64,000 nucleotides of DNA, from positions 434,001 to 498,000 of the forward strand of contig JAQFVV010006627.1 of assembly GCA_028023455.1 (NCBI GenBank). The letters run 5' to 3'. Source of the stretch: Epiperipatus broadwayi. Taxonomy: Eukaryota; Onychophora; Udeonychophora; Euonychophora; Peripatidae. Position numbers and translations under genes: made by a program. The stretch's first letter is position 1; each line of letters starts with the position of its first letter. The notes under the pieces are model-generated. The model was not told the DNA's origin, did no database searches, and saw nothing but the letters and a program-made list of their open reading frames with translations. This document shows positions 11,191 through 24,182 of this stretch, one piece after another.

Positions 11191-13600
11191 ATTTGAAATG
11201 AAGATATGCTGATAAAAAAATTTGAAAGAACTTCCGTAATTGTTTTAATCTGCTTATTATCATAAGTGAAAATAGTAATTTCTCTCCATTTTTTGAACTT
11301 GTCTGATGCTTCACTAATACTGATAAATTCATACACAAGCTTATGATTTCTATTCAGTATATAACAGGTCATTTATCAATTAAACTATATTGAGGACTAT
11401 TCAATATATAGAAGATCATTAATCAAATACTTTATATTTACAATTCTACTGTAAATGCTGAACATTGTTTAATAGTTTACACTTTAAGTATTCAAAATGT
11501 TTGGATCAGTTTCTCAATCAAGAAAATAAATTTTATAAAAAAGTTACTATTTTTATATGCATAATTAAAAAAAAAATTGAGAATGTACTTATGGAAGAAG
11601 TAAGTAATAACAATTTATTGTAAAAACATGATATATCAAAGTGAAAATATTCTGAGCTATATGCTATTAGATTTATGGTTATATAATATTTTTATCTTAC
11701 TAAATATGCTTACTTTTAGTTGAAACATTTTTTTATCAGCAAGACTATTTATTTCTTTGAAATAATTTTTGTTAGCAATAATACTCTGTTCATTGTTTAA
11801 TTTATTAATATTGATTTTTAAAATTCTAATCAGATACTTTCTTACCCAAGATCAATCAATCTAATTGTAATTTCCAATTTTTTCTCATTTTCTACTTTAG
11901 AAATACCTTTAACATTTATCTTTTCTAAGTAATAGGTTAGATCTCTATTCTGTTTAGAAAGATGTCAAGCAACAAGAATTTTTAAGAAATATAAATAATT
12001 ATTAATCTGTTGACAATATCTTTTGTCATTATAAAGCAAAGCCTTTATAATTATTATAACAGTTTGATTTACTTACAAAATCAATTCAAAGATTAAAATT
12101 TACTTTACAAAAAGGAAAATTTCCTACATTACTTCATCTTATTTTTTAATTGGTATCAATTTAGTTTGAAGTGGAGAAAAACCTTAAACCTAATGGTTTG
12201 ATTCTTAATAATTTTCTTTTATTGGTTAAAATCTGCAATTTTTGGAGAAAGGCAATAGTCCTTAATTTTCATCTATCTAATCTTAATACTCCATTTTGCT
12301 TCCAAATTACGAGACATTCTATCTTGATGATATGATCCATCTTTCAATTGATTATTCTATTATGTTAGATTCAGAGCAATTGCATTCCTTGATAAAATAA
12401 ATTTTTTTATTTTATTATTTAACTTTGTTTTAATAAATTGTCAAACTGTGAGAAATAAAAAAAAAATTAAATTGAAGATATAAGTAAATTGGTAAACCCT
12501 ATGTGCAATGGCAGCTATTTGTGTCACTATCTTTCATATAAATACAAGTGGATGATGAGAATATAATAAATAATTTTTTCTATATATTTTTACTAAAAAA
12601 CTTTCTTTGGTGATTTATTCATGTATTTTTCAAAAATTAATCTTAAGTCAACTAAAGAACTATTAATGCTGAAAGCCCATTAAATGAATTTTGGTTACTA
12701 ATAAGGTCTGCAGATGGTGAATAGTAGAATTACATTCAAGTATAATAATTAAAATAAGGAATGCCCAACTAGAGTAATTTCTGTTGCCTTATAGCTATTA
12801 AACTTCTCTAAGTATTAGTCATGAGAATAAGACTGTTTATCCAACCACATTTCAATTTTTAAATTATGCATATAATAATTCAGACTAATGAAACATATTT
12901 AGCAAATAGGAAGTCTTTAGTTGTAAATTTTGCATAAAGCAGTGCAATTCATTAAAGAGTTGCTTTAAAATTAGATTAGGAAGGAATTTTAATTTAACAA
13001 ATAATTGAATGTTTGAGCTATTTATTCTCTTTAGGGATCCCTTTTGCTTAGCATGAAAATAAAAGAACTGATAAAAGATAGTCTAGAAATGGCTTGATTA
13101 ACTTAATTTTCTAGGTTATCAAGCCATGTAAAAATTTTTTTATCAAAATGGTAGAAATGATGGTAAAGCACAAGTTACTTGTAGTAATAGAGATAAATAT
13201 TATAATTTCATGTTAACTATAGAAACATGGAATATGCAAACTTGGATTGATGTGCAGAATTTATAACCTTAATAGAGAGGAACATCTGTAGCTAAGGCCT
13301 TATAAAAATTTAAGATTGATATAACTGCTTTAGTGGAACTTATCTTTCAAAGGCATAAAATTTTAATAAAACGGGGCTTTTAAGTAATTGGTTTTTTTTC
13401 CAAAAAAGAGTAGATTATTAAGTGAAAGAAGACATTTAATATTTTTTATTCTTGGAGATCCTAAATTTGTCAATAAAAATCTGATATTAAAAATTGTTTT
13501 CTGCAATGACACCTGAGTCCATTTTATCAATAATCATGCTCCAATATTACATGCAAAAAGTTCTGATGAAATTTTGAGTAATCATTAGATATTAAATGAT
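11191..13600. other. A+T-rich non-coding stretch
   Basis: No coding potential or repeat family recognised. Confidence 0.45.
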
Positions 13601-13621
13601 AAAGATCCAAATCTACTATAT

Positions 13622-13810
13622 CTCTGTCTATATCTCAAGACTAGTTTCTGATTTATAGTCATTAGTAAGAAGTTTGAATTTGAACCTAGAGCATTTGGGA
13701 TTAGCATTACAATTTTTAATTTTTTTTATTAACATAGATCCAAGACCAAGCATTTTGATAATAAATGCTACAAACCAGAAACTAGTTTGAGAATATGGAT
13801 ATGATATTAC
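13622..13810. repeat. Old inverted pair of repeat X
   Basis: The right arm (13736-13810) contains GATCCAAGAC and ACAAACCAGAAACTAGTTTG, which align to the younger X copies at 29.5 and 51.2 kb. The left arm (13622-13675) has the same core on the other strand: its complement reads TAAATCAGAAACTAGTCTTG. The pair is more diverged than the 29.3-29.7 kb pair but has the same inverted arrangement. Confidence 0.5.
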
Positions 13811-14759
13811 AAGATGTGTATGTATATAAGCATTTCCATCTAAATGTTTACTAGTTACTTAAAGCTTACAATAGATATCATTCATTTTATGCCTTGATGA
13901 ATAGTTTTATTATATCATTAGCATTAACATTGAATTTTAATGCACAGGTTAAGAGGAACAATAAAATTTGGCTCAAAATTATTGCAATCTCAAATGATTT
14001 ATTATTGACTTTTTTGCAAAATATGAATTGATTACCACAGATTGGTTTAGCAAAAAAATTCTTAAAATAAAATTTGAATGTACCCAAATTCACATTAAAG
14101 TATTTTATAGATTATGTTATAGTTGGGAGTCAGAAAGTAAAAAAATAAAGTTCATATTACATGAACACTTGCAGATATAGATAGTTACTAATACATTCCA
14201 AGGTTAAAATATTTCACTTAAAAATAGGTATTATTCCAAACATATTGATATGAAATTTGATATTTGTTCTTTCAAACAATTATATTTCAATGAATATTTA
14301 ACAATAAAATTATTAAATTAAATTTTCAAGTTAGTCACATTACTGAAATCTCTTAAAGAATGTAATTGCAAAAAAAAAAAAAAATCTCTCATGATGCTCT
14401 GAAAATGACTCTATTATTTAGTGACTTGATTAAAAGGAAGTTCATGTGTCTTTTTCATTTAACAAGATAATCAACTGAATGTGGAACTTCATAGGCAGTA
14501 TAAAAATTTAAAGGCATAAGTTCAATAACCAAAGAGGTTTAAAATGATTGTTGAATTAAAACTATCAAATACATATATAATCATTTGTTGATGATGATTA
14601 TATGTTGGAAGTAATGTATGGGCTTAAAAATCCATGAATGGCACTTTTACATGATAGTAGGTGAACAAGTGGAAGGAATTTTTTGTCACTTTTTGAATAA
14701 TGAATCAAGAATTCACATGTTTGTTTTTAATAATATATTCATCCTATCTACTCATTTAG
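13811..14759. other. A+T-rich stretch, nothing recognised
   Basis: The 68-codon minus-strand frame at 13887-14093 has no motif. Nothing else seen. Confidence 0.4.
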
Positions 14760-16220
14760 ATTTGGGCAAAGATATCTAACTTAATGAAGCTAAAACAATT
14801 CTTTAAAATCATAAAAAAAAAAAGAAAAGTGACAAATCCTAATGAGATAACTGGATAATTTTTAAAATAAGATGCTGATATGCTAGCTTCAAAACTATTA
14901 CACTTTTTTTAAAAACTGAAGGATGACTTCATTATTCCAATATACAAAAATAAAAAAATAAAAACTGCTGTTATTATAGAATATCAAAAATGACTTTCAA
15001 AACTATTGAACAGATATATCCTGGTCATAGAAGATTAACAGAAACTAAATGCGGTTTTAGATAAATGCAAGAAAAAATAAGATTCATACATTGCATTTAT
15101 TAATTTCCTTAAGTCATTTCAATCAATTCTTGAAAAAGTTCTGCAACACTATTTGAAATCAGCTGGTTATTCATTGACATTTATTACTGCTGGTAGAAAG
15201 TCGAGGCATTTGAAAACTGGTGTTAAATAAGAATGTGTACTGGTTCCAACTTCAGTTTTCCATTTTTACAAAAGTCGTCTTTGGAACAGTTTGCAGAAGA
15301 ACTTTATGAAGCAGGAATCAAGATATAAGTTTAATTTGAATCAACTAAAAAAAACACAAAAATTTTATTTTCTTACCTTCTAGATTTACAGCATGCTTAT
15401 AACTGTTAATCTTGCTAATTAACCAAAGTAATCTACACAAAGTATTTTGTTAATTAAACAAATAATCAGTATAATGTTCATATTGTTGCTAATGAAAAAA
15501 AAAGATCTATACGTAATATTTTACAATCAATAAAGTTTTTAATTCACTAATTAATGTTCAAAAAAAAGTTTATTATCAACCAATAATATTGGGGGAAAAA
15601 TTTCAGCAACTTTTATCTTAGATAGTGACTCCAAAATTTGGATTGGATGTTTAGAACAGACTCCATAAGTGCTACTGCTGCATTTAACAAGTTAAAAATG
15701 TAATATTCATTATAGTAATACACTTAAATTAGTTGAATATAGGATTGATATTTTGTTTACTTTATTGTAAGACAAGAATTCTCTATTGATATATCATAAA
15801 CATATTATATCTAAGATATTCTTTAATACTTTTAAAAATATGAGAGCAAGATTATAAGAACAATCAATATGTACCTGAATTTGATGGTTAGGATACTAAT
15901 GAATCTACAGAACTATATTGCAAAAACATATGCACATTAAATTCATTTGCTTAATAGGAAAAGATTAATCAAAGGTATTATATAATGAACGTGATAGCAT
16001 ATCTGAGATAAAAAATATTTGATATATGCTTTTATAAAATGCAATATTGATTACTTTAAGTGAAAGCATGACTGAGAATAACATATCAATGGAGAGTTAT
16101 AATTAGGAGAAGTGTTGAATACTTTCAAAAAATAAAAGTCACTTTAGAAGACAATATTTTCAAGACATCAAAAAGCAGACTAAAGATTTAGTAAGCGAGA
16201 TATATAATGTTTTGTATTTC
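14760..16220 (+). pseudogene. Heavily decayed non-LTR retrotransposon reverse transcriptase
   Basis: Translating across frames and stops gives pieces of a LINE reverse transcriptase in the right order. They are DDFIIPIYKNKK (motif before the palm, about 14920), a worn CGF-type block (about 15048), YIAFINFLKSFQSI (palm motif A, normally F-x-D-x-x-K-A-F, about 15095), CVLVPTSVFHF (motif B, about 15240) and, near the end, a basic tail similar to MNGEL-x-LG-x-R. Motif A has lost its aspartate and the FADD box cannot be found. The block pattern differs from the RTE copies elsewhere in the window, so this is a second, much older LINE lineage (Jockey/CR1-like spacing). It cannot be functional. Confidence 0.5.
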
Positions 16221-17157
16221 ATGATTGTTTTATACAGTCATCACAAAACTAATCTTTAACTTTTTATTCCATCTTTGTTCCTTTAATTTAATGGAGTTAG
16301 TATGGTTGTATTCATTTACAAGTTTCTGCTAATGATAATAACCAAATGACGCCATCTTTATTTTTAAATTACTTTTATTTCTAATAATTTCTACTTTCCG
16401 TTTCATTAACTTATATTCAAATAAATTAGAAGAGTTGCCAACTCCAATCATCATGCCCAATATGTTTTTATCAGTTGCTATATTATATAAAAAAAAATCA
16501 CTATGCTGTATACATGCATCCCATCTATTACAAAAGTATTTTGCACATGATGATCAAAGCTGATATCTCTTAAATTTTTTTTGCATCTAATTCAAACTCT
16601 TTATGAAATATTAGACTACTTATTTAATATAAGTCAATAAATAAACTCATAATGCATTTACCCTGCTTGGTTTGATGTAGTAAAACAGCAGAAGATTGAT
16701 ACATGTGTCAAAGTCCAGATCTATTATTTCCTGTGCTTGAACTTATGATCTCTTAGCAATAAATTCAATTATTTATTAATTATCTAAAAATATTTTTAAA
16801 ATCTGTTCTTTTTAAATCACTTATTATTGTATTATTTTTTGCAATTTTAAATTTATTTCTACATTCCTAAAATTGTGCCTCTAGGTGAAAATGTTAAGTT
16901 TTTATGCTATTCCTATTTAATATTATATAATACCAATTTAATATCTGATATCACTTGAAGTTTTTCATATGTAAAATATTTTTTGTTATAACATAAACAT
17001 TTAAAATTTTTTTTTTTGCTACATCTACTTTACTATTCTACTCTTCCACTGTTATTATCTTGTACTTCTCTCAGTTTGTTCATACTCAATTTTAACCTTT
17101 CTAAATGTACTACTAATAACAATGGAATAGTTTATTGCTTGGATTCATAAAAAGTTT
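16221..17157. other. A+T-rich stretch, nothing recognised
   Basis: No open frame or repeat family could be supported. Confidence 0.4.
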
Positions 17158-17248
17158 GAGAACTGGAAGTAACAGGGTTAGTCTGCAAACTATGGATTTT
17201 GAAATCAGGTGTCTGGTACTCTCTCACTGTACCAAGCTATTCCGTTTT
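17158..17248 (-). repeat. tRNA-derived SINE-like segment
   Basis: On the minus strand the segment begins GGAATAGCTTGGTACAGTGA, which fits an acceptor strand, linker and D arm with a pol III A box. AGTTTGCAGACT downstream fits a worn T arm and B box at about the right distance. The anticodon stem does not pair well, so it is not a working tRNA gene. A SINE head is the simplest explanation; the tail was not delimited. Confidence 0.4.
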
Positions 17249-17910
17249 AAATTTACTAAACATTGCATATTTATTTATTTATAAGCAATAAGACACTGAT
17301 CAATTATAAACATTCTGCCATCAATAGTTTGCTAATAAATATCCCATTCATACAATAGTTTGTTTTCAATATTTTATTATTTAGAATGACATAGTAGATT
17401 TTAATGACACATTATACCATTAAGATTCACTGATGCCATATATCTTTGACATAAAAATATAAAATCTCTTCACCTTGCCCTGACCATAAAAATTTATCAA
17501 ATGTACAATTTACAATATCTACTGATCTTTCTGTCTAATACTATTGCTATTTTCTTCTTCTAAGCTGTATTATTTAAATATATTAAATAAATCCCTTCCA
17601 GTTTGCATAGAGCTAATTTTCGCATATACTGAGGTGATATAGATTTGATATGTAAGGTCTAAACTTATTTTCAAAACGAGTCATAATAATAATCAACAAA
17701 AATGCAACAAATTTAATGGAAGAAAAAATGAAAAGGAAAAAAAAGCTACATAAATTATTTAACCAGTTTGATAATTTAGCTAATTTATAATATTTAAGAT
17801 TAGTAAAAATCAGTCATATGTCACATGACCTAAAATATAATACTTTTAAAATATATATATAATACTTTTAAATGTTTTATTTCTGAAACTATAAGTAAAA
17901 GATATAAACA
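17249..17910. other. A+T-rich stretch, nothing recognised
   Basis: No features beyond A/T runs and an AT repeat near 17850-17860. Confidence 0.4.
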
Positions 17911-19100
17911 ATGTATTAAGAGCAAAGCTTTACTAATGCAGACAATTATGAAGTGTTGAGCATCCTTTGGATTGGGATTTGGTCATAGACATAGCAACAA
18001 ATGTAACAGAATTGGGAGGGTAAGTGTGAATATGTATGTATATAAAACCATGAATAATATTTTATAAAATTAAAATTTATGAAGATGAAATATTAAATAC
18101 TTGTTTTACATCTTAAAATTGAATAAATGGCTTCAATTAAAAAAATAACCTTGTTCTGCTTTAGTAAATTTGATTTTTTTTAAATATATAATTTTACATT
18201 AAATTGTACTATACTAATATTTACAAAATATTTACTTGGTATCTTAACATATAATGGCAATAATAAATTCTCAATTATGCAGGAAAAGTTTTGCATGTTT
18301 CCTGGGTAGCAGAAAACTGGGCAGCTAGATCAATAAATTTTGAAATGTATGTCATCACTGTTTTCAATCATCTTGCAATGCAATATGGAATTAATATCTG
18401 AAGATAATTTCATTGAATCTCTTGAAGATTCATTTAACAAAATTAAAATTCACTGCTCATAAAGGGAAACATTTCAGAAAATATATATTCCAGTGCAGAG
18501 ATTATGATAATCATGAAATGTCTCATGGTGGAAAATATGAATTTGAATGCAGAGATTGCAAATATAAAACAAATGTTAAGATTAGATTTATCTGCCATAA
18601 AATTTATCATATAAAGTTTCAGACAGGTAAAAGAGATTGTAAAGCAATTGAAGATACACAAGATAAAAGATTTTAGCAAAAAGAGTTGTCAATCACAAGA
18701 CTGGGAAACATATATTAAACAGATTTTGCCCTACTAATTCTGAAGTGAGTGATAAAGATTTATTTACTTTATCTTAAATATTTGATTGTAGGCAATTATA
18801 GAGAAAATACAAAGGTTTTTTTCTTTATCACATATCAAATGACAAATTTCAATGCAGTCAATATGATTATAAAACTAATTTTGGTGAAAAATTAATGTCA
18901 CATAAAATTGATCACACTGAAGATCATACATTTCACTGTGTTGTGATTTTATGGCCGAAAGCTTGAGTTATTTTCAAAGACATCAAGAAAATCATAATAT
19001 CTTTTCCATTACAATATGATTGCTGTGCACAAAACCCTATGCTCAGCACTTCATAACTGTCTGCACTAATAAAATATAGCTCTCAATATGTTATTTGTAT
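17911..19100. repeat. Inverted repeats flanking the zinc-finger relic
   Basis: The left copy (17911-17975) contains TGCAGACAATTATGAAGTG and TTGAGCAT. The right copy (19031-19100) is its reverse complement with a few changes (CACTTCATAACTGTCTGCA). About 1 kb lies between them, including the zinc-finger pseudogene. They could be ends of a decayed element or chance partners of a dispersed repeat. Confidence 0.5.
18413..19005 (+). pseudogene. Decayed C2H2 zinc-finger gene fragment
   Basis: The open frame at 18413-18676 shows a shortened finger (FQCRDY...HEMSH) and a complete one: FECRDCKYKTNVKIRFICHK ending in IYH, with C-x2-C and H-x4-H spacing. Beyond its stop a second frame carries KFQCSQYDYKTNFGEKLMSH with KIDH and a TEDHTFHC linker (about 18840-18940); here the second cysteine has become tyrosine. 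A final frame change is needed to read a last finger ending QRHQENH. The Y-K-T-N pattern and H-T-x-D linkers are typical of poly-zinc-finger DNA-binding proteins. Stops, frameshifts and lost cysteines show a pseudogene. No start, promoter or introns were resolved. Confidence 0.65.
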
Positions 19101-19814
19101 TTTTTTATTTATACTTAAGTTTAAGTAATTTAGTTAATTGTAAGTAATCAGAACAGTTTAATAAATAAATTGTATCCTTAATATATAATGCTTGTCTAAT
19201 TAATGTAACATTTTAACAGCAATTTGGTAAATTAAGTTCATTTTCAGAAAAACTCTAAAATATTAGTATTAAGCCAGTACATCATCAATATTTTCAATCA
19301 TTATTAATCTGCTGCAGGGTAAAGCGCTTTCAAATTTAATCCAGTTTCTCCAGGTTTTTAACAATCTCTTGAGATTAATTTAAAACTCCAACTGCCATCT
19401 ATTATCATTTCTTCTAGCAGTATGTCCAGCCCAGCTCAATTTCAGACTTAATTCTTTCAATGGTGTTAGTTATACCAGTTTGTTCTATCACTTTGCATTT
19501 TCACTTGATTCTTAACAAAACATATCTTCATATTTCACGGAATAGATTGAAGTTTTCATATTTCTATTTTGTTAAATGTCCAAGTATCAGATCCACAGGC
19601 ATAAAATGATAAAACATATCTATTAAAAATATTCCTTTTCAAATATAGACAGTTATTTCTACCATAAGCACTCCATCCAAGTTTAATTTTATGGTTAATT
19701 TCATCCATTATGTTTCCAAATGTATAAATAATCTGACTAATGCATTTAATAATTATTAACTTCTAATTCATGATTATCAATCTTTATTTTCTTTGTATGA
19801 GAAAGTCCGGTCCC

Positions 19815-21321
19815 GATCTAGTAGAATGTCTACATTCCATTCCATTTTCTCTTTAATGTTTTCTTAAAATACTGCTTTGATATCATCAAATTAATACTGG
19901 CATGTCTAATCAATCAATTGAAGATTTTTTTAATTTGGAATAATGATTTATCATAATATATGTAATTTATAAATTCAAAATGGAATCTAAAAACCTTATT
20001 TTTTTTGTGTGTGAATTTTTAGTATTGTTTGTCTTTTCAATTTATTCTTTGGTTTTGTGAAATTGGGAGAGGAAAGGGGAGGGAGAGTAGGATAGAAAAT
20101 ATAGACAATTCTAAATTTTCATCAATTCTTTGGATTTCTCATTGGGAATACTATCTAATATTGACTGACAAAATTAATTAATACATGATCAACTTTTAGT
20201 TTTTATAATTGACAGATGTTTTGGAAATTTTTATTTCAACGAATCTAAGCACCTCTTATTACCTTTCATTGACAAGTCTTTTTTTTGTGTGTGTGTGAGA
20301 ACTTTTAGTATTATTTATCTTTTCAATTTTTTTTTTTTTTTGATTTTGAAAAATGGGAGAGAAAAAATATGGTCAATTCTATGTTTTCAAGGTGTTGTTG
20401 GATTTTTTGTCATAATACTACCTAATATTGATTTACAAAATTAACTGATGTATAACTTCAAACAAGCTTTTTTAGTATTTGTAATTGACAGATTTGTTTT
20501 AGAAATCTTTATTCTTATTATTTATTTTTAAAATTTCTTTTCTTCTTTGCTTTTTAAAAAAGTGAGGAGAGAACAGGTGGGAGGCAAAAAGATTGTGAAT
20601 TGTAAAATTCTTGTTGACTTTGATGAAAACAACAATTGTTAGCTACATTCAATACCAAGTACAAATCAAACCAATATTCCAAATAAAAATGAATTTGCTG
20701 GCTTTGAAACAACAATAAATTAATATAAAAAAAAGCTTAAAAATGAATCTTCATTTTTACTGATTTGGATTCCTATCACCTGCCTGATGGCTGTTTACTT
20801 TTTGATTTCACAAAAATCCCCCAATAAAAGGCATTGTCACTTTCCTTTGGAACTGAGTAATGCATGCATGAACAATATAAAATAACTCTACATTTCCCCT
20901 TAGCTTTATTTTCTCCATCATAGATAATGTGTGGTCTCTAAATGAAGAATGTAAGGAAGTTTATTTTTATTTGTTTTAACATGAATATCTCCAAGTCTAA
21001 TGTTTGCAGTTGATTTTCAAATAAAAACATTTTAACAACACAATCAATGAAGAGCACAAAAATTATTTTTAAATTAATTTCTAACAAGTTAATGAAAAAA
21101 TAAGTATTGTAATGCACAGTGGCAGCAAAACGTTGTTTCCTTTTTATCTTTTAGTTTTCTGTTAAATATTTTTTTGAACACTTCACAAATCTAGATTTTA
21201 GGTATGTAAATTATGTTGAATCCTGAATTTATCGATTAATTATTCCAGAATTATTTAATGACATAGATACAGTGTTTTAAATAAGCAAAGAGAAAATGTA
21301 ATGTATATAGCCGACTAGATC
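19815..21321. mobile_element. 1.5 kb insertion inside RTE copy A, possible TIR element
   Basis: RTE similarity stops near 19810 and resumes near 21325, so this block arrived later. Its ends form imperfect inverted repeats: GATCTAGTAGAATGTCTACATT at the left and, complemented from the right, GATCTAGTCGGCTATATACATT (about 16 of 22 positions agree). No transposase frame is present. It carries the tandem units at 19998-20620. The superfamily is unknown and target-site duplications were not clear. Confidence 0.45.
19998..20620. repeat. Diverged ~280-bp tandem units (about 2.5 copies)
   Basis: Units begin near 19998, 20279 and 20521. Each contains TTTTTTGTGTGTG or its worn form, then a T-rich run, GGGAGAG, a CAATTCTA word, TACTACCTAATATTGA and GTAATTGACAGAT. 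Copy 3 is partial. Confidence 0.55.
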
Positions 21322-22760
21322 AGTACTCTTTAATCTACTTTCTTTCATGTGATAATTCTTGCAACATTCCCTGAAGATCATCTGCAAAATCTAAAAGACT
21401 TTAAACTTCATTTAGTTTTACTCCTTTAGCTTCATATTTTAATTCTCAAAATATTTCTTATAAAACTGCTATAAAAGGTCTTGGAGATATGGAATCAATT
21501 TGTCAAACATTCATCGTAATGTTAATTTTTTGAGCATCACTTTAGAATATAAAAATATATTGGATCTATATACTGATAATCTAATACTTTAATTGCTATA
21601 GAAATGCTTATAGAATCAAATGTTTTCATAATGTAAAATCCAAAGCATAATGGACAACTCATTATTCACTGGTCTTTTCCATAATTTATCTCAATAGTTG
21701 GATGTGATCCACTGTGCCAAAAATACTTAAATCCTGCTAGTTCTGTTGATTGGTTAGAATCAAAAGTTCTCTGCTAAAACTGATAGAAGACTGCTAGCTC
21801 TTATTTTTAATGTCTTCTTTAAATTTTTTTTAAAATTTTAATATTACTACTGCATTCTTTCAATCATCTGATATATCTTTATCACTTAAATTTACCAACA
21901 ATTTTTCTATAATTTCATCATTTCTTAGAACTTTTCTTTTTTTCATAAGTTTAATTTGCATATTTAATTTCATCTAAAATACTAAGCAATTCAGAAAATT
22001 TAACATTTGTAGGGGATATTTAGACTTCTTGTTCTTTATTACTATAATTCTTTAGAGCACTTCTACACATTTCATGATGTCATCTTTTCTTTTAACAATA
22101 TTTCCATCTTTTCTTCTTATTACTGAAACAATTTTTTTTCTAATAGCAAGATGTTGTTTTATACTTTTGATACTTTTATTCTCTTCTATAGCTTTTCTTG
22201 CCAATTTATAATTATATTTTTTTCTATAATAATTAATTCATTTTCATAGTATTTATAAAACTCTAGATATTTAATTTTTTAAAACTTCTGTCATTACTAA
22301 TTATTTTGTAAAACTCTAGATATTCATTTTTTCTTAATAGATCATTTTTAACATTTGAATGTTTCTTTTCCTCATATTCTCAGAAAAAACTTTACTGGTA
22401 AATTGGTGCTTTTTTTTTTCCATTTTTCTTTATTGCAGTTCTTAATGAAGTATCAACTATGTTCAAAGTCAGTTATTACTTTAAAATAATATACATGTAA
22501 TTCAAATTCATTGGAAGGTTTCTGAAGATTAGAAATATCAATTATTAATCCTGTCTTTCTTAATAATTTTTGTCATTCTAGTTTTGTATTAATATATATC
22601 TTACATCTCACTAATCAGTGATCACTTCCTGTGTTAAATTTATTATGAATATTATAATCTTGCAACATATTTTCTGATAGTGAAAATATAATCCAATTCT
22701 GCAGTACCTTTATTTGGATGCTTCCATGTTTTCAAGCCTCAAAAGAAATCAAAGAGGAAT

Positions 22761-22911
22761 TCATTTATTATACTAATATATATATATATAATAAAATTAT
22801 GAAAGGTTTTAAGTGAATATGTATGTGAGAATGTATGCTTTCACAATGACCAATGTTGGTAAAAGTTTAAAAAAAATATTTGACCAATATTTATTACTTC
22901 TATTGAATCAA
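22761..22911. other. Spacer with AT repeat
   Basis: Contains a TATATATATA run near 22775-22790; nothing else seen. Confidence 0.4.
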
Positions 22912-22998
22912 ATCTTAATAACCAATTTATAGATCACATGATGTCTAAGAAACCAGATCTTAACCAATTTATACATCACATGATATCTAAGAAACCAG
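22912..22998. repeat. Two-copy tandem repeat, ~43 bp
   Basis: The first copy (22912-22956) and second (22957-22998) share ACCAATTTATA and ATCTAAGAAACCAG with a few changes. Confidence 0.7.
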
Positions 22999-23180
22999 AA
23001 ATAAAGATAATTATATAATAATAATAAAAAGAATTAAACCAATCAATGATCAATATAATTTTTAATGATATAGATATAAAAAATGCTAAGAATGAAATAC
23101 AAACTTCTAAAAAAATTGCGTTTCAGTGTATAATTCTTATTGCATAATTTTTTGCATACTATGCTTAAATAAATAGTGAT

Positions 23181-23420
23181 AATTTTTTTTTTAATATTAA
23201 ATGCTTTTATTTACTGTGCACTTCTGCAAACAATTGGGTTTTTTTAATTTAACTTGAAATAAAAGCATAGGAAGACCAGACTTAATTAATTTCTGGACCC
23301 CCACTCCCACATTTATTTCAAATTACATCTAAATATCACAATTGTGGATGAAGGAATAATAATTTTTTTTGCTTTTTAGTGCATGATAAATAAAAGCATT
23401 TAATATTAAAAAAAATATCT
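23181..23420. repeat. Palindromic MITE-like repeat
   Basis: TTAATATTAAATGCTTTTAT (about 23191-23210) is matched in reverse complement at about 23390-23410. Pairing continues inward, less well, through an AATTTAACTTGAAATAAA-type block on both arms to a centre near 23300. No coding content. Confidence 0.6.
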
Positions 23421-23834
23421 ATTTTTAACTTTTTAGTATTGGCACAGTAAAAAAAATGCAAAACTATATTGTACTTTAAATTGGCTTGACACTTATAGTT
23501 TATATATATATCATCATAATTTTCAATCATTATCGATCCACTACAGGATAGTCCCTCCAAGTTCAAATACCACTAGATATTTCAGCAATAAGTTAATAAG
23601 TACACTTTATGTATATATTATATCTAGCATGTATATATAATTATATATGTGTATAATAAATCATTAAGTAACCTAAAATATAAAGGCATTCTTTCTGTTG
23701 ATAAGTGTTTTGAATTTTTTATTTATTTGTTTGCAAAGTTTTTTTTTTTATCTTAAAAAAAAAAAAAACTATATTGTAAACTATTTTATTCTAACTGAAA
23801 TCAAATTTTCAATTGAAACCAAAAAAATTGCATG
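23421..23834. other. A+T-rich stretch, nothing recognised
   Basis: No features. The minus-strand frame at 23336-23566 overlaps the palindrome and has no motif. Confidence 0.4.
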
Positions 23835-24171
23835 CATTATTTAAAATATATTGAAGTTTTAAGAATGATTTTTAAATTTGATATCAAAATTTCCCCAACT
23901 AGTAGTCCAGATCTAAGAACTAGGTCATCTACCTAAAATATTATAATGCCCTATCATTTAAAATGTACCAAATTTCAACAAATTAAGTATATTGAATTTA
24001 AATCTATTAAACTTCAATTTTAAAATATTATAAGTATACTCAAACTTTTAATTAAAAAAATCTTTATATTGCCTTTTCATGGGTTTTGTTTAAAACATAT
24101 TGAAGTTCTAAGAATAATTTTTAAATCTGATATAAAAATTTCCCTGTCCAGTAATCCTTATCTAATAAAAC

Positions 24172-24182
24172 ATCACCTACAT
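24172..24182. repeat. Target-site duplication, left copy
   Basis: ATCACCTACAT directly abuts the RTE 3' tail; the identical 11 bases follow the other end at 25787-25797. Confidence 0.85.

Larger units (their letters stand above)
19277..22760 (-). mobile_element. RTE-like LINE copy A, split by an insertion
   Basis: The 3' end is at about 19277 (ATGATG-type tail on the minus strand). The 3' third of the reverse transcriptase region covers 19277-19810. The rest, including the RT front and the end of the AP-type endonuclease, covers about 21325-22760. Both parts align to copy B at 24183-25786, with many more substitutions, stops and indels. At the endonuclease end the minus strand reads FNTGSDHxLV, where SDH is the conserved catalytic histidine motif. 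The gap between the parts is filled by a TIR-flanked insertion. The element is inactive. Confidence 0.75.
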
